Below are positions 35,999 to 46,531 of a stretch of 64,000 bases of DNA, piece after piece; positions within the stretch are counted from its first letter, which is position 1; the number at the start of each line of letters is the position of its first letter. The DNA lies in assembly GCF_035751725.1 (NCBI RefSeq), contig NZ_CP142104.1, positions 4,216,001 through 4,280,000 of the forward strand, in the 5' to 3' direction. The stretch is from Pseudomonas frederiksbergensis (GTDB lineage Bacteria > Pseudomonadota > Gammaproteobacteria > Pseudomonadales > Pseudomonadaceae). Below the pieces are notes generated by a model, which did not search any database, was not told where the DNA came from, and was given only the letters and a program-made list of their open reading frames with translations. A program made the translations under genes and the position numbers.

Positions 35999-38900
35999 TC
36001 AATCCGGCAGCCAACCATTGGCCCAGTACTGCAGGTTATCGCCGCGCAAGATAAAGTCGCGCAGCACCACTTCACGTAATTCGTCGCCCATCCGGTAACT
36101 GGCAATCGGATCTGCCAAATGCATACGGATTGCCTCAAGCCACTCTTCGGTACTGTTGGTGAGGACTCGCGTGCAAGGCAAATGACCTCGGTAGGCCTCC
36201 GTATCCGAGCAGATGACTGGATAGCCACACGCACCGTACTCCAACAGGCGAAGGTTGCTTTTGCAGTCGTTGAATATATGAAATTCCAACGGCGCCAGGG
36301 CCAAGTCCAAATTCAGACTGGCCAGTTTTGCCGGATAAAGCGCAAGGCTAACGCCTGGATGGAATTCATGGATATAGGGCTTGAGCAAATCGGGGCACAT
36401 GCCAAAGAAAACCCATTCGACTTCATCAGCGAGTTCCCGAACGACATCGGCGATAAGCTCCAGGTCGCCACGGTGGCTGGTGCCGCCCCCCCAACCGATA
36501 CGCGGCTTGCTGGAGGTCGCACGCTGGCTTCGAAGCTGGTTCCACAGGCCGGCCGCCAGCATGTTCGGCACGACGCGAATATCGTGGTGCATGCTCGACA
36601 AAGCGTCCGCCAACGGATGGGTGGACACCACGACCCGATCGCACTGGGCGATACCTTGGCGCAGCAAGTCTTCGAGGTTGTCCGGCATATTGCGACGGTG
36701 TTCGTTTTTCTCCGGGACCCTGGCGATGTAATCATCCAGTTCATAGATGCGCATGGCCTTGGAGTAAGTCTTGACCTGGGCAATGTCCTTGAACTTACCC
36801 ACGTTATAGCGACCCTGGAGAATGATCACATCCGGTGACTGGCGCTCGATGTCAATGATCGAGGGCGTATCGTAGGCAACACGCCCGACGATTCGACCCG
36901 CCGCCTCCAGCTCGAACAATGGCTGGCTGACCCGGTAATGCCCCACCGCCGAGGTGTTGACCGCCATCCCCAGGATCGAGGGCACGTTACGGGTGATCAA
37001 CGGATTCCAGCCGGTGCGTGGCCCGGGTTCAAGGCTGAAGCTTTTTCCGGTCAGGGTCAGGTTACGGTTGTAGGCGGGATCGTTGGCGATTTTGGGCAAC
37101 CAGCGCTGATAGAATGCCTCCTGCTCCTCCTCCAGCCGCTGCTTCCAAGAAGGATCACGACCAGGCTCCACACCGGAGGCCAGCACGACATCGCTGTATG
37201 GCGTGGTGACGATCAGGTAACCGTTTTTTCCGACCTGCTGGCACAACTCCAGAGAATTGATGCGCTGCGTTGTGATCGACTCATCGAACCCGCCAGCTTC
37301 CTCCAGAACTTGCTTGCGTACCAACAGGCAATGATCGCCAACGGCGCTCCAGTTCTGCACGGTCTGCAAGCGCTGCATGTAGCCGCCAGACGTTACCGAT
37401 TCGTTGACAAAGGCCCTGCCCGCCAACCCGCCCATCCCCATGATCATGCCGGCATCGATGACCCGGCCCTGCTGGTTAAGCGTGCGAGGCCCCACGATAC
37501 CGACCTCGGGGCGTTGCCCATGATTGAGCAGCTCATCCAGCCAAGCGGCTTCCAGCACGATGCAATTGGGGTTGAGCAATAACAGATATTCGCCACGGGC
37601 ATGCTGTAGGGCGAAGTTGCGGATCACTGCTTCACTACTACTTCCCGGGTGCAGGAGTATTCGCAATTTTTCGCTGCCCAGCTCAGCCATGCCCCGCAGC
37701 CAATGCTGCAGCGCGGCGTTTTCACTGGCGTTATCGACAATGATGATTTCGTAGTGCGGATATGTCGTCGCACTGAGCAGGCTGTTGATACAACGCTCCA
37801 GCGCACTCAGGTCATCCTTGACGCTGATGACGATCGACACCAGAGGACGCTCGGCGAAGAGGTATTCAATGCGCGGAACCAGCGCGAGGAGCGCCCCGGG
37901 GTGAAGCCGGTGCGGAATGCCGATACGCTGCAGATGCGCACTGATCAGCCGGGTGTTTTGCTCGATGACTTCCGGCTGCGACAGCCATTGGGCGAACGAT
38001 AACGTCGACTCGACCTGGACTTCAGGGATATGACCAATAACTTGCGGCCCGTCCGTTTCGACCAGTCGCCAGATCAAGTCATGGGGCGCCAATTCGCCCA
38101 GGCTCGAATCGAATCCACCCGAGGCCAGGAATCGCGCGCGCTCGAAAGCCAGAGTCCGACCGACATAGGGGTAACCGCGCATCAGATCGAGGTTGAAGTC
38201 GGGCTTGAAGATCGGCTCCGCCGATTTGTCATCCACCAGCGCGCCTTCATCGCTGTAGATGCAGGCAGCACTTGGCGAGCTGACAATCCGGTCGGCCATG
38301 ACCAGGAGCGCAGACTCGGTCAAGCGGTCGCCGGCACGCAGCAGGTAGAACCAATCGGCGCCGTCCAATTGAGGCAAAAGCCCATTGAGCTGCTGCACCC
38401 AGTCAGCCTGCAGTCCAAGGCGCAGGATATGGTTGTCCACACCCTGGCGACCGTTGGACAGCAGCAGCACCGATTCGCAGGCATAGGCCTGGGCCGTGAT
38501 ACTTTGCAGGGTAATGCCGAGCGCATAAGGATCGTCCTGCTCATCGATAATGACGGGGACGATCCTCGGACGATAGGCCCAGCGCGCGATCTGCCGGGAC
38601 AGGACTTGCTTGCGCAATGGACTGAAACGGCGGCACTCCAACCACTGCACATAGAGGTCTGCGTAGCTTTCGATGTCAGTGCCAACTTGCGAGCCGATAA
38701 CGCCCTGCCGAGTCGCGATGACCGAGTAAACGTTTATTTCTTCCCACTCGGTCGCATCCTCCTTGCTTCGGTCCAGCGCCTGGTAACGCACCCAGCCACT
38801 GGCCGGCGCCGGCTCGCCACTGCGCTGGCCAAGCATTTCCTTGAGCCACGTCAGCTCCACCGTGGCCGCTTCAAGCATTTTGGCCTGACGCGCCAGGCGG

Positions 38901-39577
38901 TCCGGATGCAAGCGCTGACCGCTTCCCTCGGCGTACAGTTGGACCAGGTTACCCCGTCGCAACAGGCAGATGAACAAGGCAAAATCCAGGACCGCCTCGA
39001 AGCCTTCGCCGGGCCGCGCCAACGCCGGCAGCAAAGCCTCGACGTCGGTGCGACGCATCAATGCACCACTTAAACCGCCAAGGATATTGCGGGTGGTTTT
39101 TTCAAAATACGCCAGCATGTCGCTGCCGTTGAACAGCGCATCGAACTGGGTGATGCCGGTGTTTTCAACACGGATCGGCAAGGCGTAGTTGTCGGCATCG
39201 ATCAGGTGATGCTTGTTGATCACCAACGATACTTGCGGATGTTCTTGCAGGATGGCCGCCTGCTGGCTGACGCAGAACGCCAGCAACTGATCGTCATCGC
39301 AGAGGAACTTGATGTACTCGCCCCGGGACTCTTCAAGGCAACGCAACAGGTTTTGCTGGAACCCCAGCCGGGTAGGGTTGCGCAGGTAGCGCACCGCAAC
39401 ACTCGAGCCTGCTTCAAGCTCCTGGACAATACGCTCGACTTCATCGCCGCGGCAATCGTCGCAGATTACAATCTCAAGATTCTCGTAGCTCTGCTCGAGC
39501 GCGCTTTGCAAGGCGAGGCGGAAAAAGCGTGAGTGGTACGCGGGGATGGCGATGCTGACAAGAGGAGCTGATTTCAC
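35999..39577 (-). CDS. Giant flagellar glycosyltransferase B (three GT2 modules plus GT4)
   Basis: The protein has about 1192 residues. An N-terminal GT2 domain (VSIAIPAYHSRF, ICDDCRGDE, FLCDDDQL) has an intact DxD-type motif. Two further GT2-like modules follow: about 340-590 (LLRAGDRL) and 595-850 (VSIVISVKDDLSALERCI, LLNPNCIVLEAAW), with poor metal-binding motifs. The C-terminal GT4-like domain (about 880-1190) has the nucleotide-sugar pattern SNLRLLEYGACGYPVIC. P. syringae Fgt1/Fgt2 are comparable large enzymes that glycosylate flagellin. The gene follows flgL by 110 bp. The start may be GTG 39577 (MKSAPLVSIAIP) or TTG 39592. Confidence 0.85.
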   Translation of the reverse strand: MKSAPLVSIAIPAYHSRFFRLALQSALEQSYENLEIVICDDCRGDEVERIVQELEAGSSVAVRYLRNPTRLGFQQNLLRCLEESRGEYIKFLCDDDQLLAFCVSQQAAILQEHPQVSLVINKHHLIDADNYALPIRVENTGITQFDALFNGSDMLAYFEKTTRNILGGLSGALMRRTDVEALLPALARPGEGFEAVLDFALFICLLRRGNLVQLYAEGSGQRLHPDRLARQAKMLEAATVELTWLKEMLGQRSGEPAPASGWVRYQALDRSKEDATEWEEINVYSVIATRQGVIGSQVGTDIESYADLYVQWLECRRFSPLRKQVLSRQIARWAYRPRIVPVIIDEQDDPYALGITLQSITAQAYACESVLLLSNGRQGVDNHILRLGLQADWVQQLNGLLPQLDGADWFYLLRAGDRLTESALLVMADRIVSSPSAACIYSDEGALVDDKSAEPIFKPDFNLDLMRGYPYVGRTLAFERARFLASGGFDSSLGELAPHDLIWRLVETDGPQVIGHIPEVQVESTLSFAQWLSQPEVIEQNTRLISAHLQRIGIPHRLHPGALLALVPRIEYLFAERPLVSIVISVKDDLSALERCINSLLSATTYPHYEIIIVDNASENAALQHWLRGMAELGSEKLRILLHPGSSSEAVIRNFALQHARGEYLLLLNPNCIVLEAAWLDELLNHGQRPEVGIVGPRTLNQQGRVIDAGMIMGMGGLAGRAFVNESVTSGGYMQRLQTVQNWSAVGDHCLLVRKQVLEEAGGFDESITTQRINSLELCQQVGKNGYLIVTTPYSDVVLASGVEPGRDPSWKQRLEEEQEAFYQRWLPKIANDPAYNRNLTLTGKSFSLEPGPRTGWNPLITRNVPSILGMAVNTSAVGHYRVSQPLFELEAAGRIVGRVAYDTPSIIDIERQSPDVIILQGRYNVGKFKDIAQVKTYSKAMRIYELDDYIARVPEKNEHRRNMPDNLEDLLRQGIAQCDRVVVSTHPLADALSSMHHDIRVVPNMLAAGLWNQLRSQRATSSKPRIGWGGGTSHRGDLELIADVVRELADEVEWVFFGMCPDLLKPYIHEFHPGVSLALYPAKLASLNLDLALAPLEFHIFNDCKSNLRLLEYGACGYPVICSDTEAYRGHLPCTRVLTNSTEEWLEAIRMHLADPIASYRMGDELREVVLRDFILRGDNLQYWANGWLPD

Positions 39578-39687
39578 ACGCTTGGCTCTCAACCGGTGGG
39601 CGCCAACTCAGGCGAGAGCAGGACGTCCTGAATCGTATAAAGAAACGGGTCGGGGACCGCTTATAGCATCACGGCCCCTGCCCTGGA

Positions 39688-41253
39688 TCACATCTTGTTG
39701 AACAAGCCCAATTGAGCGATCTTGCTGAACGCCAACTGCGACGCTTGAAGCATAGTCTGCTGCAACGTCAGGCGCGTCATCACCTCCGCTGGGTCGGAGT
39801 CACGAATCGCCGACTGGGTTTGCGAATTGGCGAGGACGAAGCTCTGGTTGGTATCGCTCTGGGTATCGAGCGACTGCCCACGTCCACCAACCGAACTCAA
39901 TGCGCTGGTCAATTGGTCGGTGCCGCTGGCCAGGTTACCGATACCCGAAGCCAGCGCCGCGTTCAACTTCTGGATGGCGATGTTGTCGCCATCAGCCGGT
40001 GTGTTCAATGCGGTCCGCAACTGGCTCACGGTGTCCAGGATGTTCTGGGTCTCGTGGGTGTTGACTGCGATGCTGAACTGATCGTTGGCCGCCGCAGCAC
40101 CATTAAGGGTGAAACTCACCCCGGATGCGGTGGCGACGTTGCCTGCCAGGGTGCCGCTCGATACTGGTTTGCTGTCGGCGGTCAGTGGCGCGGCGTAGAG
40201 GTCGAAATCCGTGGCGCTGGTGAACTTCAGAACGGCAGACCCCGTCGGAAAACTGGCGTGGTAAGCAGCCGGATCGGTGATCTGGCTGCCCGTAATCTGG
40301 GTCGCGGTGGTATTGCCCGGGCTGCGTGCCGGCGTGATTGAGTCAGGTTTGGCGGCCAGGGTGAAGGTACGACCTGTCAAAACCGTGTCCGCGACCTCGC
40401 CTGCATGAAGGTTGACGTTCAAGGTCAGGTCAACACCGCGAAAGCTCACGGTCTGCCCGGCCTGGTTGTTCGGTTGGATGACACCGCCCTTGCTGGCTTC
40501 GGCGGTCACATCGTTGCCGCCCGAGTCGGTGATTTTCAGTTGGGTGCCGCTGACGAACTCAACGGTGTACGGCTCACCACTGCGGAACTGGCTGTTGTAG
40601 CTCACGCTGGACGACACCTGGCCGTTGGTCAACACCACACGACCATCATCCACTGGCGGCGCGGTCATGGTGACCTGAGTACGACTGGTGTTGACGGCTT
40701 GCTGGAACACTTCCCAGCCGGTGCTGTTGGTGGCCATGGACATGGTGTCGCCGATCGGCAGGTCCAGGGTGACCTGGTCGCCGTTGTAGCTGTAGGTGCC
40801 GTCGTCATTGCGGGTGAACGGCACGACATCGCCCTTGGAACCGGCGAAGATGTATTTGCCGTTCTCATCTTTGGTGTTCATCAGGCTGAGCAGCTGTTCT
40901 TCAATCGAGCCCAATTCCGAAGCGACCGCTTTACGGTCTGCGTCGGTGTAGGCGGCGTTGCCGGCACTAACGGCCAACTCCTTGGCGCGCTGCAGTACGT
41001 TGCCGATACTGGTCATGACCGCTTCGGTGTTGCCCAGGGTCGCCTTGATGGTGGTGACGTTAGCTTCGTACTGGGACAGCATCGAAGCCTGGTTACCCAG
41101 TTGCAGCAAGCGCGAAGCACCGACTGGATCATCGGCGGCGGTGTTCACACGCACCAGGCTGCTGGCCTCCTCGCTGCTCTTGACGACCTTGGCGAAGTTT
41201 TTCTGGTAGTTCGCAGCCGTGCTTTCGTAAAACTGAGAAGTAGAAATGCGCAT
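39688..41253 (-). CDS. flgL: Hook-filament junction protein FlgL
   Basis: FlgL (HAP3) joins hook and filament. The 521-residue protein has the conserved N-terminus (MRISTSQFYESTAANYQKN) with D0/D1 helices and the C-terminal helix region (AEVMTRLTLQQTMLQASQLAFSKIAQLGLFNKM). The Thr/Gly-rich middle is longer than in enterobacteria but normal for Pseudomonas. It starts 13 bp after flgK. Confidence 0.96.
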   Translation of the reverse strand: MRISTSQFYESTAANYQKNFAKVVKSSEEASSLVRVNTAADDPVGASRLLQLGNQASMLSQYEANVTTIKATLGNTEAVMTSIGNVLQRAKELAVSAGNAAYTDADRKAVASELGSIEEQLLSLMNTKDENGKYIFAGSKGDVVPFTRNDDGTYSYNGDQVTLDLPIGDTMSMATNSTGWEVFQQAVNTSRTQVTMTAPPVDDGRVVLTNGQVSSSVSYNSQFRSGEPYTVEFVSGTQLKITDSGGNDVTAEASKGGVIQPNNQAGQTVSFRGVDLTLNVNLHAGEVADTVLTGRTFTLAAKPDSITPARSPGNTTATQITGSQITDPAAYHASFPTGSAVLKFTSATDFDLYAAPLTADSKPVSSGTLAGNVATASGVSFTLNGAAAANDQFSIAVNTHETQNILDTVSQLRTALNTPADGDNIAIQKLNAALASGIGNLASGTDQLTSALSSVGGRGQSLDTQSDTNQSFVLANSQTQSAIRDSDPAEVMTRLTLQQTMLQASQLAFSKIAQLGLFNKM

Positions 41254-41266
41254 GGGCTACGGCTCC

Positions 41267-43333
41267 TTAAAGACTGTTGATCAATGTACTGAAGATTTGT
41301 TGCGCAGCCTTGATGATCTGCGAGGATGCGGTGTAGTACTGCTGGAACTTGACCAGGTTGCCGGTTTCTTCATCCAGGTCCACGCCGGACAACGAATCGC
41401 GGGCATTCTTGGCGTTGTCCAGGATCGCGCCAGTGGCGGCGCTGTCCAGCTTGCCCTGGGCAGCCTTGGCACCGACGCCTTCCACCAACTTGCCGTAGGC
41501 ATCGTTCAGGGAAATGCCTTTACTGCCGGAGTTGGTGTCCACAGTCTTGGCGGTCTGCAAGCCCGCCAGGATGGTCCCGTTACGGTTGTCCAGGCTGCCG
41601 GGCTGGCTGAGACTGATGTTGATACCTGAGCCGTCGGATGGAGCGCCGGCGATCGACATGTCGAACGTGACGGTACGCTGCACCGGCGGTACGGACGAAT
41701 CCATGATCGGGGCACCCGTGGCGTCCTTGAGCGGAACGCTCAGGCTCAGGGTGTTGCTCTGGCCGGGTATGATCGTGCCGCTGCTGATCAAGCCACCCTG
41801 GGCATCGCGTAGTTGGTAAGCCTGGCTGGAGCCACCGGCCGACGTCGCCCCGAACACCACCTTGACCGGCATCGAGTTCTTGATGCCGTTCTGGATGATG
41901 CTGGTGGTGGCTTCGTCGTAGATGTCCAGCTTGGTGGTCATGGTCGGCTGGCCGCTGGCCGGAATGGTCAGCGTGCCGCTGCCGCCCGGCGTGATGGCGG
42001 CGCCCAGCGGCGCGGCAATCGCCAGCCGCTTGGAGTCGGTCATCTCGGTCTTGATGCTGCCCGCCGCGTTGCGGGTCGGGGTGATCTTGAACGAATCACC
42101 GGCCACCGCCGGGCCACCGCCGAAGGTCAAGGCGAAACCATCGACCACCGGTGGAGGCGTGGTCGCGGTGTTGAACGCCCCCATCGAGGTGTTATCGGGC
42201 AAGCGCTGCACCGTGTAGTCGGTAGCGCTGGTGAACGTGATCTTGTAGTCGTTGGTGGTCAGCTTGCCGGTGTCTTCGATGGACACGTTGAAGTTGCCGG
42301 ACCCGGCGCTGTTGCCCAGCGAGGCGACGCTGCGCTGGCTCATCTGGGCGGCGCTGTTGATGCTGCTGAACAGGTTGGAGCCAAACGCACCGTTCTTGTC
42401 GATGCCCGAGGCCTGGATGCTGTTCATCTGGTCTGCGACGACCAGCGCCACGCGACCCAGCTCGTTCATGGCGGGGTCGAGCACGGTGCTGCGGTAGCGC
42501 ATCAGGCCGCCGATTTCACCACCGGTCAGCACCTGGGTAAGGTCCATGACGCTGGAGCCGCTGTTGAGCTGGATACCCATGCGGCCAGGATCGTTCTTGT
42601 CCGGCACTGCTTCCAGTTTATTGGTGATATTGCCCATCACCAGTGGCTGGCCGGAACCCAGGTAGATGTCCAGGCTGCTGCCGTTCTCCACGACCTGAGT
42701 GCCGGTGAAGGTGGACAGCTGGCGAATGGTTTCGCTGCGGGCGTCGAGCAGGTCGTTCGGAGCGCCGCCGGAGTTGGAGACTTCGGCGATTTTCTTGTTC
42801 AACTGGGCGACGGTGGTGGCCAGGCTGTTGATCTGGTCGACCATGTTCGACAGGTTGCCGTTGATGTTCTCGTTCTGCGCGGTCAGCTGGCTGGCAACCG
42901 AGTTGAAACGGTTGCTCAGGGCCTGGGCATCGCTGAGCAGCAACTGGCGGGAAGCATCGTCGCCCGGCTTGGCGTTGACGTTCTGCACCGAGGCGAAGAA
43001 CTTGGTCAGTGCGCCATTGAGGCCGGTGCCGCTGTCCGACAGCAGGGAATCGAGTGGGGTGATCTGCCCCTGATAGGCCGCCGCATCGCTGTTGAGCGAG
43101 GTGGTGGTCTTCAGTTGTGCTTCAAGGTACGAGTTATAGACCCGGCGCACATCCGCCAGGGTCGTGCCGGAGCCGATGAACACGTTGCCGTACTGGTTCG
43201 ACGCCTTGGTGGTCTGCACGGTCTGCTGACGCGAATACCCGGCGGTATCGACGTTGGCGATGTTGTTACCCGTGGTCACCAGTGCGGTCTGGCTTGCGGA
43301 CAGACCCGACATCCCGATATTGAGCAAACTCAT
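41267..43333 (-). CDS. flgK: Hook-filament junction protein FlgK
   Basis: FlgK (HAP1) is the hook-proximal junction protein. The 688-residue product has the rod/hook-family N-terminus (MSLLNIGMSGLSASQTALVTTGNNIANVDTAGYSRQ) and the C-terminal motif SGVDLDEETGNLVKFQQYYTASSQIIKAAQQIF. The middle (about 330-600) is variable and extended. Part of flgFGHIJKL; it begins 10 bp after flgJ. Confidence 0.97.
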   Translation of the reverse strand: MSLLNIGMSGLSASQTALVTTGNNIANVDTAGYSRQQTVQTTKASNQYGNVFIGSGTTLADVRRVYNSYLEAQLKTTTSLNSDAAAYQGQITPLDSLLSDSGTGLNGALTKFFASVQNVNAKPGDDASRQLLLSDAQALSNRFNSVASQLTAQNENINGNLSNMVDQINSLATTVAQLNKKIAEVSNSGGAPNDLLDARSETIRQLSTFTGTQVVENGSSLDIYLGSGQPLVMGNITNKLEAVPDKNDPGRMGIQLNSGSSVMDLTQVLTGGEIGGLMRYRSTVLDPAMNELGRVALVVADQMNSIQASGIDKNGAFGSNLFSSINSAAQMSQRSVASLGNSAGSGNFNVSIEDTGKLTTNDYKITFTSATDYTVQRLPDNTSMGAFNTATTPPPVVDGFALTFGGGPAVAGDSFKITPTRNAAGSIKTEMTDSKRLAIAAPLGAAITPGGSGTLTIPASGQPTMTTKLDIYDEATTSIIQNGIKNSMPVKVVFGATSAGGSSQAYQLRDAQGGLISSGTIIPGQSNTLSLSVPLKDATGAPIMDSSVPPVQRTVTFDMSIAGAPSDGSGINISLSQPGSLDNRNGTILAGLQTAKTVDTNSGSKGISLNDAYGKLVEGVGAKAAQGKLDSAATGAILDNAKNARDSLSGVDLDEETGNLVKFQQYYTASSQIIKAAQQIFSTLINSL

Positions 43334-43343
43334 GGTTCAGACC

Positions 43344-44645
43344 TTATAAAGTCGTGGTGGCACCAGCCGAGGCGTAGTTTTGGTAACTCGTCATCTGCCG
43401 GGCTATGTTCGAAATCTTGTTGGCGTAGTTCGGGTCGGTGGCGTAACCGGCCTTCTGCAACTCGCGTACAAACTGTTCCGGGTTATCGGCCGACTTCAGC
43501 ACATCTTGATAGCGACTGTTGCTTTGCAGCAGGTTCACCAGATCATGAAAACTGTCGCGGTACGAGGCGTAGGAGCGGAACTCGGCCGTCTCCTTGACCA
43601 TCTCGCCATTGCGGAACTCGCTGGTGATCGCCCGCGCCGAATCGCCCGTCCAGTTCTTGCTGGCCTTGATACCGAACAGGTTGTGGCTGCTGCTGCCATC
43701 GGGCTGACGCATCACCGATTTGCCCCACCCGGTTTCCAGGGCGGCCTGGGCCACCAGGTAACGTGGGTCGACCCCGATGCGATCAGCGGCTTCCTTGGCC
43801 ATTGGCAGCATGGCGTTGACGAATTCATCGGCATCGCGGAAGGCCTTGCGCGCCGGTGCCAGCGGTGGCTGGGCCACGGCGCGACCGTAAACCTGCATGT
43901 CGCCTTTGGGCTCGGCAGCCTTGAGCGCGGCCAGCCAGTCACCATTGGCCAGCTCACCGGTGGCAGGCTTGACGGCGGCAACGGCACGATCCGGCAAGAC
44001 GTTCTGCGCCACGGCCTCAGGCTTGACCGACGCCGAAGGCACCAGCCCGGCGAGCAGGCGGTCGGCCAGTTTCGGCGGCAGGGCCAGGCGGCGCTGGTTG
44101 ATCAATTCCATGTCGTTGCGGTGAATGCCCTCGGCCCCTTGCGGCGCGCTCACAGCCCGCGAGGCCCAGAGCGGACGCTGGCCGTTGCTGCGCGACAAAG
44201 GCCCATCGGGCAGCGTTCCGGCCGCCACAGGCGTAGGCACTGGCGCCTTGGCCTTGTCCAGCGCCTCTTGCTGCTTGGCGGCAGACAAGGTGGCCGCCTC
44301 GCCCGAGGCCAGCGGCTTGTTCTTCGACATCTGGCGCAACAGCACATCGGCCAGGCCGATACCCCCGCCTTCGCGGGACATGGAAACGGCCAACTGCTGG
44401 TCGTACATTTCCTGGTATTGCTTGGCTTCCGGCGTGTTCATCGGGTTGTCCTTGCCCAGGGCCTCGGTGGCCGAACGCATGGACTTGAGCATTTCACCGA
44501 GGAACAGCGACTCGAATTCCTGCGCCACTTTGCGCAGGTTGCCTTCGCTGTTCTTGTCGCCGACCTTGAGCTGGTTGAGGCGATTGAGGTCCGAATAGGA
44601 CGCTGAATCCCCACTGATCAAGGCGCCTTTGCGCATATCCACCAT
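43344..44645 (-). CDS. flgJ: Rod cap/peptidoglycan hydrolase FlgJ
   Basis: FlgJ caps the growing rod and cuts peptidoglycan. The 433-residue protein has an N-terminal rod-cap domain (about 30-110, VAQEFESLFLGEMLKSMRSA), a variable linker and a C-terminal glucosaminidase-type muramidase domain (about 270-425, RYLVAQAALETGWGKSVM with the catalytic Glu, HNLFGIKAS). The ATG at 44645 has a good AGGAAGG site. It is 11 bp downstream of flgI. Confidence 0.95.
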   Translation of the reverse strand: MVDMRKGALISGDSASYSDLNRLNQLKVGDKNSEGNLRKVAQEFESLFLGEMLKSMRSATEALGKDNPMNTPEAKQYQEMYDQQLAVSMSREGGGIGLADVLLRQMSKNKPLASGEAATLSAAKQQEALDKAKAPVPTPVAAGTLPDGPLSRSNGQRPLWASRAVSAPQGAEGIHRNDMELINQRRLALPPKLADRLLAGLVPSASVKPEAVAQNVLPDRAVAAVKPATGELANGDWLAALKAAEPKGDMQVYGRAVAQPPLAPARKAFRDADEFVNAMLPMAKEAADRIGVDPRYLVAQAALETGWGKSVMRQPDGSSSHNLFGIKASKNWTGDSARAITSEFRNGEMVKETAEFRSYASYRDSFHDLVNLLQSNSRYQDVLKSADNPEQFVRELQKAGYATDPNYANKISNIARQMTSYQNYASAGATTTL

Positions 44646-44656
44646 GACCGCCTTCC

Positions 44657-45772
44657 TTAAATCACGATCAGGTCGGCTTGCAACGCGCCGGCCTGCTTCA
44701 AGGCTTCGAGAATCGCCATCAAGTCGCCCGGTGCCGCGCCGACCTGGTTCACCGCCCGGACGATTTCATCCAGGGTAGTGCCCGGGCCGAACTTGAACAT
44801 CGGCTTGGCTTCCTGCTCGGCATTGACCCGCGAACGCGGGACCACGGCGGTCTGGCCGTTGGACAATGGGCCCGGCTGGCTGACGATCGGGTCTTCGGTG
44901 ATGGTCACGGTGAGGCTGCCGTGGGTCACGGCGGCCGGCGAAACCTTGACGTTCTGGCCGATCACGATGGTGCCGGTGCGCGAGTTGATGATGACTTTCG
45001 CCACCGCCTGGCCCGGGTCGACTTCGAGGTTTTCCAGGATCGACAGGTAGTCGACGCGCTGGCTCGGGTCCAGTGGCGCGGTGACGCGAATCGAGCCGCC
45101 ATCGATGGCCTGGGCCACGCCTGGGCCGAGCATGTCGTTGATCTTGTCGACGATGCGCTTGGCCGTGGTGAAGTCGGAACGGTTGAGGTTCAACGTCAGG
45201 CTGTTGCCCTGGTTGAAACCGCTCGGCACCGCACGTTCCACCGACGCACCACCAGGGATGCGACCGGCCGATGGAACGTTGACGGTAATCTTCGAACCGT
45301 CGCGGCCCTCGGCATCGAAACCGCCCACCACCAGGTTGCCCTGGGCGATGGCGTAGACGTTGCCGTCGATACCCTTGAGCGGCGTCAGCAACAAGGTGCC
45401 GCCACGCAGGCTCTTGGAGTTACCAATGGACGATACGGTGATATCCACTTGCTGGCCGGGCTTGGCGAACGCGGGCAGATCGGCACTGACCGACACCGCC
45501 GCGACGTTCTTCAATTGCACGTTGCCGGAACCGGCCGGCACCTTGATGCCGAACTGCGACAGCATGTTGTTGAAAGTCTGCAGGGTGAACGGGGTCTGGG
45601 TGGTCTGGTCACCGGTGCCGTTCAAGCCCACGACCAGGCCGTAGCCGATCAACTGGTTGGAACGCACGCCGGAAATGCTGGCGATGTCTTTCAGGCGCTC
45701 GGCTTGAGCGGTGAAGGCTGCCGACATCACCAGGGCACCGATCAACAGCTGTTTAAGATTCAACTTGATCAC
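44657..45772 (-). CDS. flgI: Flagellar P-ring protein FlgI
   Basis: FlgI forms the P-ring bushing in the peptidoglycan. The 371-residue precursor has a signal peptide ending SAAFTAQA just before ERLKDIASI. The start drawn here is the GTG at 45772, next to the flgH stop codon. It lacks a clear Shine-Dalgarno sequence. A TTG at 45766 with AGGTGA at good spacing is an alternative giving a protein two residues shorter. Both give the same mature protein. Confidence 0.95.
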   Translation of the reverse strand: MIKLNLKQLLIGALVMSAAFTAQAERLKDIASISGVRSNQLIGYGLVVGLNGTGDQTTQTPFTLQTFNNMLSQFGIKVPAGSGNVQLKNVAAVSVSADLPAFAKPGQQVDITVSSIGNSKSLRGGTLLLTPLKGIDGNVYAIAQGNLVVGGFDAEGRDGSKITVNVPSAGRIPGGASVERAVPSGFNQGNSLTLNLNRSDFTTAKRIVDKINDMLGPGVAQAIDGGSIRVTAPLDPSQRVDYLSILENLEVDPGQAVAKVIINSRTGTIVIGQNVKVSPAAVTHGSLTVTITEDPIVSQPGPLSNGQTAVVPRSRVNAEQEAKPMFKFGPGTTLDEIVRAVNQVGAAPGDLMAILEALKQAGALQADLIVI

Positions 45773-46468
45773 CTAGAAAGGGAACTTCGGGCTGAGGAAG
45801 AAACGGTCGAACCAACCTGGCTGACTCGCATCGGCAAAGGCACCAGTGCCCGAATAGGTGATGCGCGCATCGGCCACGCGGGTCGATGGAACAGTGTTGT
45901 CGGTGGAAATGTCATCGGCGCGGACCATGCCGGCGATGCGCACCAGTTCGTCACCGGTATTGAGCGTCAACCACTTCTCGCCGCGCACGGCGATGATGCC
46001 GTTGGGCAATACATCGGCCACGGTCACGGTGATCGAGCCGGTCAGGCTGTTGCTCTGGCCGGACTGGCTGTCGCCTTTGCTCGATCGGTCGGCACCGTAT
46101 CCGGCATTGAGGCTCAGGTCGCCGCCACCGATCGGATTGTTGGTGGTCAGGCTGGAGCCGAACAGCGAGGTCAGGCCGACGCTGGTCTCGCTGGTCTTGT
46201 CGATCTGCGAGTTGGCGTTCTTGCTGGCCTGGGTCCGCTCGTTCAGGGTAATGGTGATGATGTCACCGACCCGGAAAGCCTTACGGTCGCTGTACAGGTT
46301 CTGTTCGAAACCGGCCTGGTAGATCGAGCCGTTATTGGCGGCGGCCGGCAACGGCGTGCGTGGCAACACCGGAGCGTAATACGGGTCATTGGGCCTTGGT
46401 GTTGGCGCGACACAGCCCGCCAATGCGGTAATCCCACTCAATGCCAGAACAGATACGAAGCGATTCAT
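45773..46468 (-). CDS. flgH: Flagellar L-ring lipoprotein FlgH
   Basis: FlgH forms the L-ring in the outer membrane. The 231-residue precursor has a lipoprotein signal peptide with the lipobox LAGC (acylated Cys19). The mature part has the FlgH pattern ([21 protein letters not shown]) and the conserved C-terminal region [22 protein letters not shown]. It abuts flgI with no gap and follows flgG by 63 bp. Confidence 0.96.
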   Translation of the reverse strand: MNRFVSVLALSGITALAGCVAPTPRPNDPYYAPVLPRTPLPAAANNGSIYQAGFEQNLYSDRKAFRVGDIITITLNERTQASKNANSQIDKTSETSVGLTSLFGSSLTTNNPIGGGDLSLNAGYGADRSSKGDSQSGQSNSLTGSITVTVADVLPNGIIAVRGEKWLTLNTGDELVRIAGMVRADDISTDNTVPSTRVADARITYSGTGAFADASQPGWFDRFFLSPKFPF

Positions 46469-46531
46469 GACCCTACCTCTTGGTGTTGCAGGCGGCCTCA
46501 GGCCGCCCTGTCTACGGATTTTGCGACGCGA

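Noticed and set aside
39578..39687. Possible promoter or terminator between flgL and glycosyltransferase B
   Set aside because: Only a weak GGGGCCG/CGGTCCCC stem and no promoter core on the minus strand; co-transcription with flgKL is simpler.
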